The notes below the pieces were generated by a model. The model was not told where the DNA came from and searched no databases. It saw only the letters and a program-made list of their open reading frames with translations. Of a stretch of 64,000 nt of DNA, positions 12,185 through 22,993 are shown piece after piece. How positions within the stretch are numbered: position 1 is the stretch's first letter; each line of letters opens with the position of its first letter. Position numbers and translations under genes: made by a program. This DNA is from Closterium sp. NIES-65 (lineage: Eukaryota; Streptophyta; Zygnematophyceae; Desmidiales; Closteriaceae): contig CANXME010000202.1 in NCBI GenBank assembly GCA_948144175.1, positions 1,017,253-1,081,252 of the forward strand, in the 5' to 3' direction.

Positions 12185-12899
12185 CACCCCCATAGCCAAA
12201 GTGGGGTGTAATCAGCAGAGCAGGCAAAGCAGTACAAGCTCAGGGTGGATCACAATGTCACCACACACTCTGAGCACAAGTTCAAGAAGAGATAGTTTAG
12301 AGTTCACAATTATGAGCAGAGCTAGTGGTAGTCACAACGGGCAAGTGAGGAGGAGGAGAGAGAGTGAGGGGAGAGGAGATAGGAGGCGACGGCTGAAGCT
12401 GCAGGCACACGGGCAACAGGAGGCACACTGGCACAGCGGCTACCGGAACAGCGCTCCGGACTACTGGAGTAACTGGCCCCGCGGCTCAAGTAGCGGCAGA
12501 CGGGCAACGGACCCACGGGCGGCTGGCACAGCTGGCTACGACTGGGCTACCGGGACAGCGCCCCGGACTACAGGTGCTGCGAACGACAAACTGACACCCT
12601 CCACTCAACCTCCCGCACACAGTCCCACCCCCCTGATGCACACTTACTGCTACACCGCTAGCTGCACTCCCACGCACCCCCCTTAAACCCTAAACCCGAG
12701 TCTCCCACACATCCACCCCCCTCAGCGACAGCTGCAGCAGTGGGAGACGAAGGAGGAGGAGAGTACACCGGCCACCCCCATACCCGCCACCCCACTGCTC
12801 GCCCCTCCCGTCGTCCGTCGAGGCGACCTGAGGGGGCCGCTTGTGGGGGGGGAGGGGGAGGCGGTGTGGTGAAAGGGGCCCACCACGGGCCTGGTTGGA

Positions 12900-13260
12900 G
12901 GGCGGGGCCGCGACAAGGGGCGGGGCCGCGACGAGGGGCGGGGCCGCTACGTAGGGCGGGGCCGCGACGAGGGCGGGGCCGCGACGGTCGGGTAGGGGCC
13001 GCTTCAAGGGGCGGGGCCGCGACGGTCGGGTAGGGGCCGCTTCAAGGGGCGGGGCCGCGACACAGGGCGGGGCCGCGACGTAGGGCGGGGCCGCGACGGT
13101 CGGGGCGGGGCCGCGACGTAGGGCGGGGCCGCGACGAGGGCGGGGCCGCGACGGTCGGGGCGGGGCCGCGACGTAGGGCGGGGCCGCGACGGTCGGGGCG
13201 GGGCCGCGACGTAGGGCGGGGCCGCGACGAGGGCGGGGCCGCGACGGTCGGGGCGGACGC
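12900..13260. repeat. GC-rich tandem repeat inside TRIM1
   Basis: Variable units of ggggcggggccgcgac type, about 13-30 bp, repeat across the stretch. Both strands look like low-complexity protein, but no family match is seen. Confidence 0.85.
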
Positions 13261-13336
13261 TCGCCGCGCGCCTTGGGGCGCACAGCGGGCAGAGAACCGC
13301 CGCGCGCCACGGGGCGCACGGCGGGAAGGAAAGGTA

Positions 13337-13403
13337 GCAGCGGAAGCGAGGTGGTAACCCACCCACAGGTTCGATCCAAGGGGATCGACCTGCTCTGATA
13401 GCA
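13337..13403 (-). promoter_or_regulatory. TRIM1 primer-binding region with near full-length tRNA-iMet footprint
   Basis: On the plus strand this segment reads like initiator tRNA-Met itself: gcagcggaagcg (D arm), ggtggtaacccac (anticodon arm area), ccacaggt, ggatcga (T loop) and ctctgatagca (acceptor end plus CA). On the element strand it therefore begins TGCTATCAGAGC directly after the LTR and continues as antisense tRNA for about 65 nt. The comparison is with the plant tRNA sequence as I remember it. It is not a functional tRNA gene. Confidence 0.75.
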
Positions 13404-13533
13404 TGACAAAGTTTGAAGAAAGAAAGAGGATTGAACTAGCAGAAATGGGGATACAAATAGCAAACCCTAGAAGGGTTGTACTCGTTATAGAGCACCCCAC
13501 TACAGGCTAGAACAATAAGATAATATTCTGACA
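13404..13533 (-). repeat. TRIM1 5' LTR
   Basis: 130 bp, pair of 12055-12184, followed by target duplication AAATG at 13534-13538. Confidence 0.9.
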
Positions 13534-13584
13534 AAATGCTACTGTTGCTTCCGAGCCACTCGAGAGCTGGACCGCGCATCAACG

Positions 13585-13714
13585 TGTCAGAATATTATCT
13601 TATTGTTCTAGCTTGTAGTGGGGTGCTCTATAGCGAGTACAACCCTTTTAGGGTTTGCTATTTGTATCCTCATTCTTGCTAGTTCAATCCTCTTTCTTCC
13701 TTCTAATTTTGTCA
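13585..13714 (+). repeat. solo LTR of the TRIM1 family in opposite orientation
   Basis: A 130-bp LTR, TGTCAGAATATT...TTTTGTCA, near-identical to the TRIM1 LTR in reverse complement, flanked by an exact CAACG duplication (13580-13584, 13715-13719). No internal sequence follows, so it is a solo LTR left by LTR-LTR recombination. It lies 51 bp from TRIM1 and is an independent insertion. Confidence 0.9.
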
Positions 13715-14221
13715 CAACGTTGTCGCGAGACGAATTTTCTCGCCGTCGTACTCCGTTGTCGTCCATCCGATCGCCGCGAAATAAATTTCCATCGTCGCGA
13801 GCCACCGCCTAACGTCGGATTTTCGATCGCTAGGGTCGAACGATTCCGGCGAGCGAAGTTTCGGAACCTCGAACTTACGCTGCGACTGCTGCGAAGTCGT
13901 CGAAGCAGGAATGTTCATGGTCGAGAGGAGCCGCGTAACGCGCTGCAGTTCATTTCGCATCTGCTCGTTCTCCAATCGCGACCGTTCATTCGTCGCTCGC
14001 ATCTCCGCTTCCATCTTGGCGATTTGCGCGAAGAGCTGCTGCGTAACATCGTTGGTCGCCGGCGAACCCATCCTGTTCAAAAACCACGCGAGGGGGTTAA
14101 TTCGAAAAGCGCGGAACTGGTACTTACCAGAAATCGGCGTCAAATTGGTCGCCCCTGGCGGTTTTTCGAGGCGATTTTTTCCGCGACCGCTGCTTAGCCG
14201 AGAGTTGTCGAGTGAGAACGG

Positions 14222-14235
14222 CTCTGATTACCAAG
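14222..14235 (-). promoter_or_regulatory. G2 primer-binding site
   Basis: Reverse complement reads TTGGTAATCAGAGCC directly inside the 5' LTR, close to the initiator tRNA-Met site TGGTATCAGAGCC with one extra A. Confidence 0.75.
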
Positions 14236-14637
14236 TGTCACAGGATCGAATTCTCAATCGAAACTTATCACTAAAACTGAATACAAGGCCTATTTATACT
14301 CGGAAAGTACAAGGATAAACGAGATAAAACGAACCTTCAGGAACACACCCTTCCCAATACTACAATCACAAGTGCGCATAAGCACGCAAGTCTATTGGCA
14401 CTTGGGATTACGCACAGATTACACCGTATACACTACTGTCGGCGCTGTCGGTGCCGTATAATAGGTATGTCGGTGGGAAAAGTAGGAAATAAGAGAAATA
14501 AATAGAAGGCTCTAGAAAATAGAATAGTAGGCCGATTGAGATGAGATAAAGACCAAAATAAAGAGGAGAAAAGGGAGAATAGGATAACGGAAAAGTATAA
14601 TAGTGAGAAAATATTATAACGGGGACGTCCTCTTACA
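14236..14637 (-). repeat. G2 5' LTR
   Basis: 402 bp, TGTCACAGG...TCTTACA on the plus strand, followed by the duplication CCCGT at 14638-14642, after which C1 resumes. Confidence 0.92.
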
Positions 14638-14642
14638 CCCGT

Positions 14643-15520
14643 GTCCTTGTCTCTGGTCTTCCCCGGTCCCTCCCTCCTCTTCCTCCGGGGCCTGGCCCTA
14701 CCTGCGTCCCCTATGTCGAGGGGCGGCAGCGGGCTGCCCCTCACTCTTCCCAGTTTCCTCCGACAGAGGCCCCGCTGCAGACGCTTCACATGGACGTGTG
14801 GGGCCTGGCCCGCGTCCGTGGACAGGGTCACGAGCGCTACTTCCTGCTGGTGGTTGACGACTACTCGCGTTACACCACAGTCTTCCCCTTGCGCAGAAAG
14901 GGTGATGTCACTGAGGTGTTGATCAACTGGATCCGCGCAGCTCGTCTCCAGCTCAGGCGGAGCTTCGGCTCGGACTTTCCTATACTGCGTCTGCACTCTG
15001 ATAGAGGCGGAGATTTTTCCTCTGGCCTTCTGCGAGCCTACTCTCGTGCGCGAGGCATCCACCAGACCTTCACGCTTCCAGACTCTCCACAGCAAAATGG
15101 GATTGCAGAGCGCCGCATTGGCATGGTCATGGACGTTGCCCGTAAGTCCATGATGCATGCGGCTGCCCCCCATTTCCTGTGGCCGTTTTCGGTCCGGTAC
15201 GCGGCGCATCAGATCAACCTCCACCCCAGGGTCTCCATGCCGGAGACCTCCCCTGCTTTGCTGTGGACGGGGAAGGTTGGCGATGCGTCTGCGTTCCGTG
15301 TCTGGGGATCTCAGGCGATTGTCCGCGACTTGTCTGCGGACAAGCTGTCCCCTCGTGCTGCTCCTTGCGTCTTCCTAGGTTTCCCCCCTGATGCGCCAGG
15401 GTGGCAGTTCTACCACCCCACCTCTCGCCTTGTTCTGTCCTCCCAGGACGTCACGTTCGACGAGTCGGTCCCCTACTACTGCCTCTTCCCCTACCGCACT
15501 CCGTCCCTCCCCCCTCCACC
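14643..15520 (+). pseudogene. C1 integrase part
   Basis: The reading resumes at the residues VSGLPRSLPPL that follow MASR in the other Copia copies. Then come the integrase core motifs LHMDVWGLARVRG, LLVVDDYSRYTTVFPL, LHSDRGGDF and SPQQNGIAERRIGMVMD, and the C-terminal block AAHQINLHPRVS...VFLGFPPDAPGWQFYHP. Fossil part of C1. Confidence 0.88.
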
Positions 15521-16670
15521 ACTCTTCCTTATGCCAGGTCCCCCCCCCCCGGTAGACCCCCTCCCCCCTCAGGGTCCTGCCCTTTCAGGTGTTTCCCAGG
15601 TAGACGCTCTTGAGCCGGTCGAGGTCGCTGGTGACTCTGGTGCTGCTGAGGATGCTGAGCCTGGGGGTGCTGACTCTGGGGGTGCTGAGCGTGTGGGTGC
15701 TACGCCTGGAGGTGCTGAGCCTGGGGGTGCAGAGCCTGAGGGAGCTAGGCCTGCTCGTGTGGCGTCTTGTGGTGCTGTGTCTGGCGGTAGTCTGGGTGCT
15801 TCGTCTCGCCAGGAGCCACTCTCTCCACAGGAGCTGCGTGAGTGGTTTGCCCGGCGTTGGAGGCGAGCTGCTGGAGCTGGAGGTGCTGCGGGTACTAAAG
15901 GTTCTACTGCTGCTGAGGGTCCTGGTGCCGCGGGTCCCGGAGGTGCTAGTACTGGGAATCCTGGAGCTGCTGGGCCTGCGGGTACTTCTGGAGCTGGAGC
16001 TTTTGCGGGTGTTGGCGCGAAGGCTACTGCTGTCGGTCCTGGAGGCGGTCCTGCTGGGGGTGCTCCTGGTGCTGCTGGAGGTACTGGAGCTGGAGGTGCT
16101 GCTGGTGCTGGTGCTGCCGCTGGGGGTGCTGAGCCTGGGGGTGCTGTGCCTGGGGGTGCTACGCCTGTGGGTGCTTTGCCTGGGAGTGCTACACCAAGGG
16201 GTGCTGAGCCTGGGGGTGCTGAGCTTGGAGGTGCTACGCCTGGAGGTTCTCTGGGTGCTTCGTCTCTGCAGGAGCCACTCTCTCCAAAGGAGCTGCGCGA
16301 GTGGTTTGCCCGGCGCTGGAGCCGTGCTGCTAAAGCTGGAGGTTCTTTTGCTACTGAGGGTGCTGATGTCGCGGATCCCGGAGTGCTCGTACTATTAGTA
16401 CTGGAGCTGCTGGGCCTGCGGGTTTGACTGGAGCTGGTGCTGCTGAGGGTGTTGGCATTGAGACTACTGCTGGCGGTCCTGTTGGGGGTACTCCTGGTGT
16501 TGCTGGAGGTTCTGGAGCTGCTAGAGGTGCTGCTGGAGCGGGTGCTCCTGCTGGGGGTACTGGTGCTGTCCCTGCTGTGTCTGGCGTCGCCATGCGGCCT
16601 CGACCGTACTTCGTTCCACTCCTGCAGCAGGTCCTTGGTCTTTCGCCTTCTACTGGTCCTCCTCCTCCCT
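15520..16670 (+). repeat. C1 integrase-RT linker with 15-bp repeats
   Basis: Tandem 15-bp units of gctgagcctgggggt type encode GAEPG-like pentapeptides, interrupted by two copies of LSP(Q/K)ELREWFARRW (about 15806-15860 and 16268-16320). It ends in RPYFVPLLQQVLGL, a block found at the same place in C2-C6. All frames are open because of composition. Confidence 0.8.
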
Positions 16671-16864
16671 TAGAATATCCACAGCCTGTCCCGTCGCAAT
16701 TACAGTTATAGCCGGCCTCCCCACTGCCTGCTCCTTCTCCCTACACTGGTCCTACTGGAGGTCTTGCTGAGCTTCGTGAGCCTGCGTCTCGCCCTGCGTC
16801 GCCTGTCCATGCTGCTCGCACTAGTGGTCGTGGTTCGCGCTAGCGTCCTCCTCCTGTCCCTGGC

Positions 16865-18843
16865 ATGCACCGGATGTCTCTGCGTCCGTCCACTGCTCCT
16901 CTGCTTGCCCCTTTGCCTTCTCCTCTTGAGTCCTCTCTTCCTGCTCTTGCCGACCCGGAGTCGGACTCTCTTCGTGCTGCCAGTCCTACTGTCACGCGTC
17001 TCCTTGCTACTGTTGTCACTGACCCTTCTTTCAAGTCCACTGCTGCGTCTGCCCTAGTTGCTGAGCTCGTCGACTTTGCTGCTCGCTGTCGCCTAGACTA
17101 CACTGCTAGTCTTGTCGCTGAGTCTGAGTCTGTCTATCCTCCGTCCGTCGGGAGTGAGTGTGCCCTTGGCACGGACGTCCTTGAGGACAGGCAGGAGGAG
17201 TTCCAGTGTCTGGCAGCTGCTTCACCTCATCCCGTGTCCGTACTGCTTACCCCGGAGGGAGACCCGGATGCACTTGACATCCGGACTCCGCACTCTTACG
17301 CAGAGGCGATAGAGGGTCCCTACTGCTCTCAGTGGCAGGCAGCTATGGACACAGAGATGGCTTCCTGGAAGTCCACAGGCACCTACGTTGACGAGGTTCC
17401 CCCGCCTGGGGCGAACATCGTCAGTGGCATGTGGATCTTCAGGGTGAAGCGGCCGCCGGGTTCTCCGCCTGTCTTCAAGGCACGGTACGTGGCTCGTGGC
17501 TTCAGTCTGCGGCAGGGAGTTGACTAATTTCAGACCTTCTCTCCCACCCCGAAGATGACCACTCTTCGGGTACTACTGCACGTTGCTGCTCACCGTGACT
17601 ACGAGCTGCACTCTCTCGACTTCCACACAGCCTGCACGAGGAGATCTGGCTGCGCCGCCCACATGGCTTCATTGGGTTGTTCCCTCCTGGTACCCAGTGG
17701 AGTCTCCGGCGTCCAGTCTACGGTCTCCGCCAGGCGCCACGTGAGTGGCACGACACACTGAGGACTACGCTTGCGGCTCTTGGGTTTGCTCCTTCTACTG
17801 CCGGCCCGTCGCTGTTTCTACGCACCGACACCTCTCTGCCGCCGTTCTACATCCTCGTGTACGTCGACGACTTGGTCTTTGCCATAGCTGACACTGCTGG
17901 ACTCGCCTACGTGAAGTTCGAGCTGCAGAAGAGACACACGTGCACAGACCTGGGTGAACTGCGCAGCTACCTTGGCTTGCAGATCACCCGGGACAGAGCA
18001 CGCCGCACCATTACCCTGACTCAGTCACACATGGTGCAGCAGGTCCTTCAGCGCTTCGGCTTCACGTACTCCTCGCCTCAGGCCACTCCTCTGCCTACTC
18101 GCCACTCGCTCTCAGCTCTGCCTTCAGATGAGTCCGTAGAGTCGAGTGGCCCGTATCCAGAGCTTGTTGGCTGCCTCATGTACCTGATGACATGCACACG
18201 ACCTGACCTTGCATACCCTCTTAGCATTCTTGCACGCTATGTTGCTCCTGGGAGACACTGACCAGAGCACATGGCTGCAGCAAAGAGGGTGTTGCGCTAC
18301 TTGTGCAGTACGTCGGGCATGGGGCTAGTGCTTGGAGGGCGCAGTCCAGTGGTCCTCACTGGGCACGCAGATGCTTCTTGGGCTGACGACCAGGCTACGC
18401 AGCGGTCGTCACAGGGTTACACCTTCAGCCTTGGTTCCGGCTCTGTCTCGTGGCGGGCTACTCGCTCGTCTTCTGTTCTCGGCTCCAGTTGTGAGGCTGA
18501 GATCTATGCTGGGGCCATGGCTGCACAGGAGCTTTGCTGGCTCACCTACCTGCTGACTGACCTCGGAGAGCCGCCTCGTTCTCCTTTAGTTCTGTACGTA
18601 GACAACAAGGCCATGCTGGCCTTGTGTCAAGAGCAGCGACTGGAGCATAGAACAAAGCACATTGCTCTCCGCTACTTCCTTGCTCGTGAGCTACAGCAGC
18701 GTGGACAGTTGCGGCTTGCGTACGTGGCCTCTGAGGCCAACACTGCTGATGTCTTCACCAAGGCACTTGCGCCTTGTGATCATCAGTGCTTCTGCACTCA
18801 GCTGGGTCTTGTCCCTGTCTTGCCTCACTTGCTCACCTCTTGA
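16865..18843 (+). pseudogene. C1 RT and RNase H part
   Basis: Copia RT motifs: YAEAIEGPYCSQWQAAMDTE, VSGMWIFRVKRPPG, catalytic LVYVDDLVFA (about 17850-17885), YLGLQITRDRA, and ELVGCLMYLMTCTRPDLAYP. RNase H follows with HADASWADD, CEAEIYAGAMAAQELCWL and VDNKAMLAL, ending EANTADVFTKAL. Fossil. Confidence 0.88.
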
Positions 18844-19057
18844 CCTTTCTTGTACTGTTACATATATATATACCTGCTCTTGCTTGTCTAGCCTTATATA
18901 TATATATATGTAATCCTGCATGTGAACTGGCCTTGTGGCCTTGAACTTGTGCTCGGAATGTGTGGTGACTTTGTGATCCACCCTGAGCTTGCTTTGCTTT
19001 GCTTTGCTTGACTGGTCTTGTGACCCCCTGTTCTCCCCCACTTTGCCTATGGGGGTG

Positions 19058-19188
19058 TGTCAGAACATTATAGCTTATGCTGTTGTGTAGGCTCTAGTGG
19101 GGTATCCCATAGGGGGTACAACCCAATTAGGGTTACTACTTGTACCCACTACTTCCATAGTTCATTCATTCTCGTTTCAGTTTTCTCA
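19058..19188 (+). repeat. C1 3' LTR
   Basis: 131 bp, TGTCAGAACATTATAG...TTTTCTCA, preceded by the purine-rich tract ccccactttgcctatggggg complement-type PPT at 19036-19055. G1 sequence resumes at 19189. Confidence 0.82.
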
Positions 19189-20873
19189 CGCTATGGGATA
19201 TTTGTTTTTTACTGTCTGTTTGTTCAGTGCGCGGTAGTCGATGCACATCCGTAGACTGCTGTCTAGTTTTGGAGTGAAGAGAACTGGTGCACCGCAGGGA
19301 GAGGTGGATGGGCGGATTAGTTGTCTGTCCGGTAGATACTCTATCTGTTTCTTCATGTCTGTTAGTTCTGTCGGACTCAGTTGGTATGGTGCACGTGAGA
19401 TGGGTTTCGCACCTGGTTCCTCCACGATCTCGTGCTCGTGGGTGCGTGCTGGAGGTACGCCTGCAGGTAGGTCGTCGGGCATTACATCCTTGTACTGCTC
19501 CAAGACCTCCTTTACTTCTGCAGGTAGCTCGGAACTCGGCTTCTCCTCCTCTGCTGCTGCCATCACCAGTGCTAGGTAACCCGTGTTACTCTCGTTCACC
19601 GTTTGTTCAAACCATGCCAATGTCGTTTCAGGTACGTCCCCTGTATCCGTCCAGCTTCGCAGTGCTATCCGCTTCCCGTTGTTGTAGATGCACACCTTGC
19701 TGTTGACCCAATCGATCTCGGGGTGGAACCGCTTCCGAAAATCTCGCCCCAAGATAAAATATAATCCTTTGATGTTGGTGACAGGTAGCTTCGGCTTCCA
19801 CCTCAACGCACCTATATGAAGCTGCAGGGATGCTTCACCGTGGATAGGAAGCTTCGTACTGTCCACCATGGTTGCTGAAAACTGGGTCTCTTCCGCCTTC
19901 TTTCCAATTTTCTCCAATGCTCCGCGGTCACACACCGAGTGAGATGCACCGCTGTCCACCAGTGCCTGGAGGCGTCGCCCATTGCATAACACCTCGAGGA
20001 GTAGTGGTTCCTGCTGCGCTGAGTAGCCAAAGAGGGTCTCGTTAATAGGATCATGGGGTACATCAAACCTAATACCTTCCCTTTTTCCTATACCTGACTC
20101 AGCGCTTTCCAACTTCACGTGGGGGGGTAGGAGGATTTTTCCGAGGCTTGTATAATTTCTCCTGAGCCTGGATGTCTCCTCTAAGCCTTGGCAGCTGTGT
20201 AGGCTTCACCTGTGGGCAACGGGAAGCCTTAACACTCTGCTGCGGGGAGAGAATATTAACTCCACGGAACGCACGACCCTATTCTACGCTCCGTAGTACT
20301 TTGCCCAACTTCTCAGGTACCTGAATAATTTCTAAAGGCTTTTTCTTGGCCTCTAAACCTCCCCTGAATTTTTTGAAGGCTTGAAAACCACAAGAAGCAA
20401 TTTTCTTCGTTACAGCATCTTTATAGGATACTTTTAACAAATTCTTACTTTCGAGGGTGTTCGGCTGGAGTTTCCCAGTCGGTGCAGAGTCTTTTTTCGC
20501 GGAGCCTCCATTCGCCTCGGTGATTTCCCCTGATGTCGGCTGGTCGTGACGTTTTAGATTTGCGCCATCATTTTCTCCTTTTTTCACCCTCTCCGAAGTC
20601 GCCACGTCGTCACCTTTTCCTGCTTTTTGGATCTTTACGCGATCGCCAGGTCGATCCGCGGCTACTAGCGATTCCCGTTTTTTTACTTCGGGGGGGCTCC
20701 ACAGTTTCCGTCCCGGAGTGCCGCACGTGCTTTCTTCATTTTGTAGCACGACAAAAACTGATGTCCTGCTGTGCCGCAAAATTCGCATTTTGTCGGCTGC
20801 TTCTTCGCGTAGTATTTGTCGATATCCATCGGTTCGGCGAACGTGCGGGGTGCCGATCGCTCCGTGCCGAATG
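19189..20873 (-). pseudogene. G1 RT start, protease and Gag C-terminal segment (copy A)
   Basis: Minus-strand Gypsy sequence: RT N-terminal block ([23 protein letters not shown] near 19330-19400; [20 protein letters not shown] near 19230-19290), protease ([15 protein letters not shown] near 19950) and Gag C-terminal spacer plus a CCHC knuckle (CEFCGTAGHQFLSC, near 20760-20800). It ends where Copia C2 begins. By eye it differs from the matching segments at 26131-26289 and 33015-33763 at about 6% of sites. Fossil. Confidence 0.85.
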
Positions 20874-21003
20874 TGACAATTGAAACGAGAATGAATGAAC
20901 TATGAATGAGCTGTGTACAAGTACTGACCCTAATTGGGTTGTACCCCTTATGGGCTACCCCACTATAGCCTATACAATATGCATAAGCTATAATGTTCTG
21001 ACA
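20874..21003 (-). repeat. C2 3' LTR
   Basis: 130 bp, TGACAATTGAAAC...TTCTGACA on the plus strand, with the polypurine complement cacccccataggcaaagtgg just inside. Confidence 0.88.
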
Positions 21004-21210
21004 CACCCCCATAGGCAAAGTGGGGGAGAAAAAGGGGTCACAAGACCAGTCAAGCAAAGCAAAGCAAGCTCAGGGTGGATCACAATGTCACCACACATTC
21101 CGAGCACAAGTTCAAGGCCACAAGGCCAGTTCACATGTAGGAGTACATATATATATAGAAGGCTGAACAAGCAAGAGCAGGTGTATATATATGTAACAGT
21201 ACAAGCAAGG

Positions 21211-22420
21211 TCAAGAGGTGAGCAAGTGAGGCGAGGCAAGCACAAGACCAAGCTGAGTACACAAACGCTGATGATCACAAGGCGCAAGTGTCTTGGTGAA
21301 GATATCAGCAGTGTTGGCCTCAGAGTCCACGTATGCAAGATGCAACTGGCCACGCTGCTGCAGCTCACGAGCAAGGAAGTAGCGAAGAGCAACATAGCGT
21401 GCGAGAATGCTAAGAGGGTATGCAAGGTCAGGTCGAGTGCAGGTCATCAGGTACATGAGGCAGCCAACAAGCTCTGGGTACGGGCCACTCGACTCTACGA
21501 AATCATCCGAAGGCAGAACTGAGAGCGAGTGGCGAGTAGGCAGAGGAGTGGCCTGAGGCGAGGAGTACGTGAAGCCGAAGCGCTAAAGGACCAGCTGCAC
21601 CATGTGTGACTGAGTCAGGGTAATGGTGCGGCGTGCTCTGTCCCGGGTGATCTGCAAGCCAAGGTAGCTGCGCGGTTCACCCAGGTCTGTGCACGTGTGT
21701 CTCTTCTGCAGCTCGGACTTCACGTAGGCGAGTCCAGCAGTGTCACCTGTGGCAAAGACCAAGTCGTCGACGTACACAAGGATGTAGAGCGGCGGCAGAG
21801 AGGTGTCGGTGCGCAGAAACAGCGACGGGTCAGCAGTAGAGGGAGAAAACCCAAGAGCCGCAAGCGTAGTCCTCAGTGTGTCGTGCCACTCACGCGGTAC
21901 CTGGCGCGGATTGTAGACTGGGCGCCGGAGGCTCCACTGGGTGCCAGGAGGAAAAGACCCAGTGAAGCCGGGCGAGCGGCGCAGCCAGATCTCTTCGTGC
22001 AGGCTACCCTGCAAAAAAGCAGTGCTGAAGTCAAGAGAGTACAGCTCGTAGTCACGGTGAGCAGCTACGTGCAGCAGTACCCGAAGAGTGGTCATCTTCG
22101 GGGTGGGAGAGAATGTCTGAATGTAGTCAACTCCCTGCCGCTAACTGAAGCCACGAGCCACGTACCGTGCCTTGAAGACAGGCGGAGAACCCGGCGGGCG
22201 CTTCACCCTGAAAATCCACATGCCACTGACAATGTTCGCCCCAGGTGGGGGAACCTTGTCAACGTAGGTGCCTGTGGACTTCCAAGAAGCCATCTCTGCG
22301 TCCATAGCTGCCTGCCACTGAGAGGAGTAGGGACCCTCTATCGCCTCCACGTAAGAGCGCGGAGTCGGGATGTCAAGTGCATCCGGGTCTCCCTCAGGGG
22401 TGAGCAGTACGGACACGAGA
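21211..22420 (-). pseudogene. C2 RT and RNase H part
   Basis: Minus-strand RT motifs LVYVDDLVFATGD (near 21760), YLGLQITRDRA and KSTGTYVDKVPPPGANIVSG are recognisable, with the RNase H tail EANTADIFTKTLAPCDHQ near 21270. Fossil. Confidence 0.82.
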
Positions 22421-22993
22421 TAAGGTGAAGCAGCAGCCAGACTCTGGAACTCCCCCTGCCTGTTCTCAAGGACGTCCGTGCCAAGGGCACACTCACCCCC
22501 GACGGACGGAGGACAGACAGACTCGGTCGCAGCGACAAAACTACCAGCGTAGTTTAGACGTCATTGAGCAGCAAAGTCGACGAGCTCGGCAACGAGAGCA
22601 GACGCAGTAGTGGACTCAAAGGAAGGGTCAGTGACGACAGTAGCAAGGAGACGCGTGACAGTAGGACTGGCAGCACAAAGAGAGTCCGACTCCGGGTCGG
22701 CAAGAGCAGGAAGAGAAGACTCAGAAGGAGAAGGCAAAGGGGCACGCAGAGGAGCAGTGGACGGACGCAGAGACGTCCGGTGCGTGCCAGGGACAGGAGG
22801 AGGACGCTGACGCGAACCGCGACCACTAGCACGAGCAGCACGAACAGGCGACGCAGGGCGAGACGCAGCCTCATGACGCTAAGCAAGACCTCCAGTAGGA
22901 CCAGTGTAGGGAGAAGGTGCAGGCAGTGGGGAGGCGGGCTGTTACTGTAACTGTGACGGGACAGGCTGTGGACACTCTAAGGGAGGAGGAGGA

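Larger units (their letters stand above)
12055..13533 (-). mobile_element. TRIM1, miniature Copia-type LTR element
   Basis: A 1479-bp element with 130-bp direct LTRs (12055-12184, 13404-13533; about two differences), exact target duplication AAATG (12050-12054, 13534-13538), a polypurine tract beside the left LTR (plus strand cccccatagccaaagtgggg) and a primer-site region beside the right LTR. The 1.2-kb interior encodes no Gag or Pol; most is a GC-rich tandem repeat. The LTRs share their core with the autonomous Copias here, so mobilisation in trans is a fair inference. It looks whole for a non-autonomous element, and young. Confidence 0.9.
11113..14143 (-). pseudogene. G2 Gag, interrupted by TRIM1 and a solo LTR
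   Basis: Gag sequence occupies about 11490-12049, 13539-13584 and 13715-14143 on the minus strand. An N-terminal coiled coil (QIAKMEAEMRATNERSRLEN) and a matrix-like EIYFAAIGW segment lie at 13720-14040. Near 11570-11610 is a CCHC-like knuckle with the residues ICGGKGHRIVDCFHMK. The two inserts each carry their own 5-bp duplication. Fossil. Confidence 0.8.
6981..14637 (-). mobile_element. Ty3/Gypsy chromovirus-type element G2
   Basis: A 7.66-kb minus-strand Gypsy with two 402-bp LTRs (6981-7382, 14236-14637; about seven differences by eye, under 2%) and exact 5-bp duplication CCCGT (6976-6980, 14638-14642). Order on the minus strand: LTR, primer site, Gag with CCHC knuckle, protease, RT, RNase H, integrase, chromodomain, purine tract, LTR. 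Gag is interrupted by TRIM1 and a solo LTR. Otherwise it is the best preserved element here, with a long open pol stretch (7990-10290); it is still broken, with only a few breaks. It lies in the pre-integrase region of C1. Low LTR divergence makes it young. Confidence 0.92.
4861..19188 (+). mobile_element. Copia element C1, interrupted by Gypsy G2
   Basis: Plus-strand Ty1/Copia in two pieces, 4861-6980 and 14643-19188, split by G2 with target duplication CCCGT. Parts in order: GC-rich leader, C-terminal Gag, protease, pre-integrase motif (cut by G2), integrase, repeat-rich linker, RT, RNase H, polypurine tract and 3' LTR (19058-19188). No 5' LTR is recognised at its left edge. Both flanks are G1 RT sequence, so C1 lies in G1. 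It is a broken fossil with several breaks. Confidence 0.82.

Noticed and set aside
13337-13403. A functional tRNA-Met gene
   Set aside because: The tRNA-like text has gaps and a duplicated T-arm piece and abuts the LTR where a primer site belongs.
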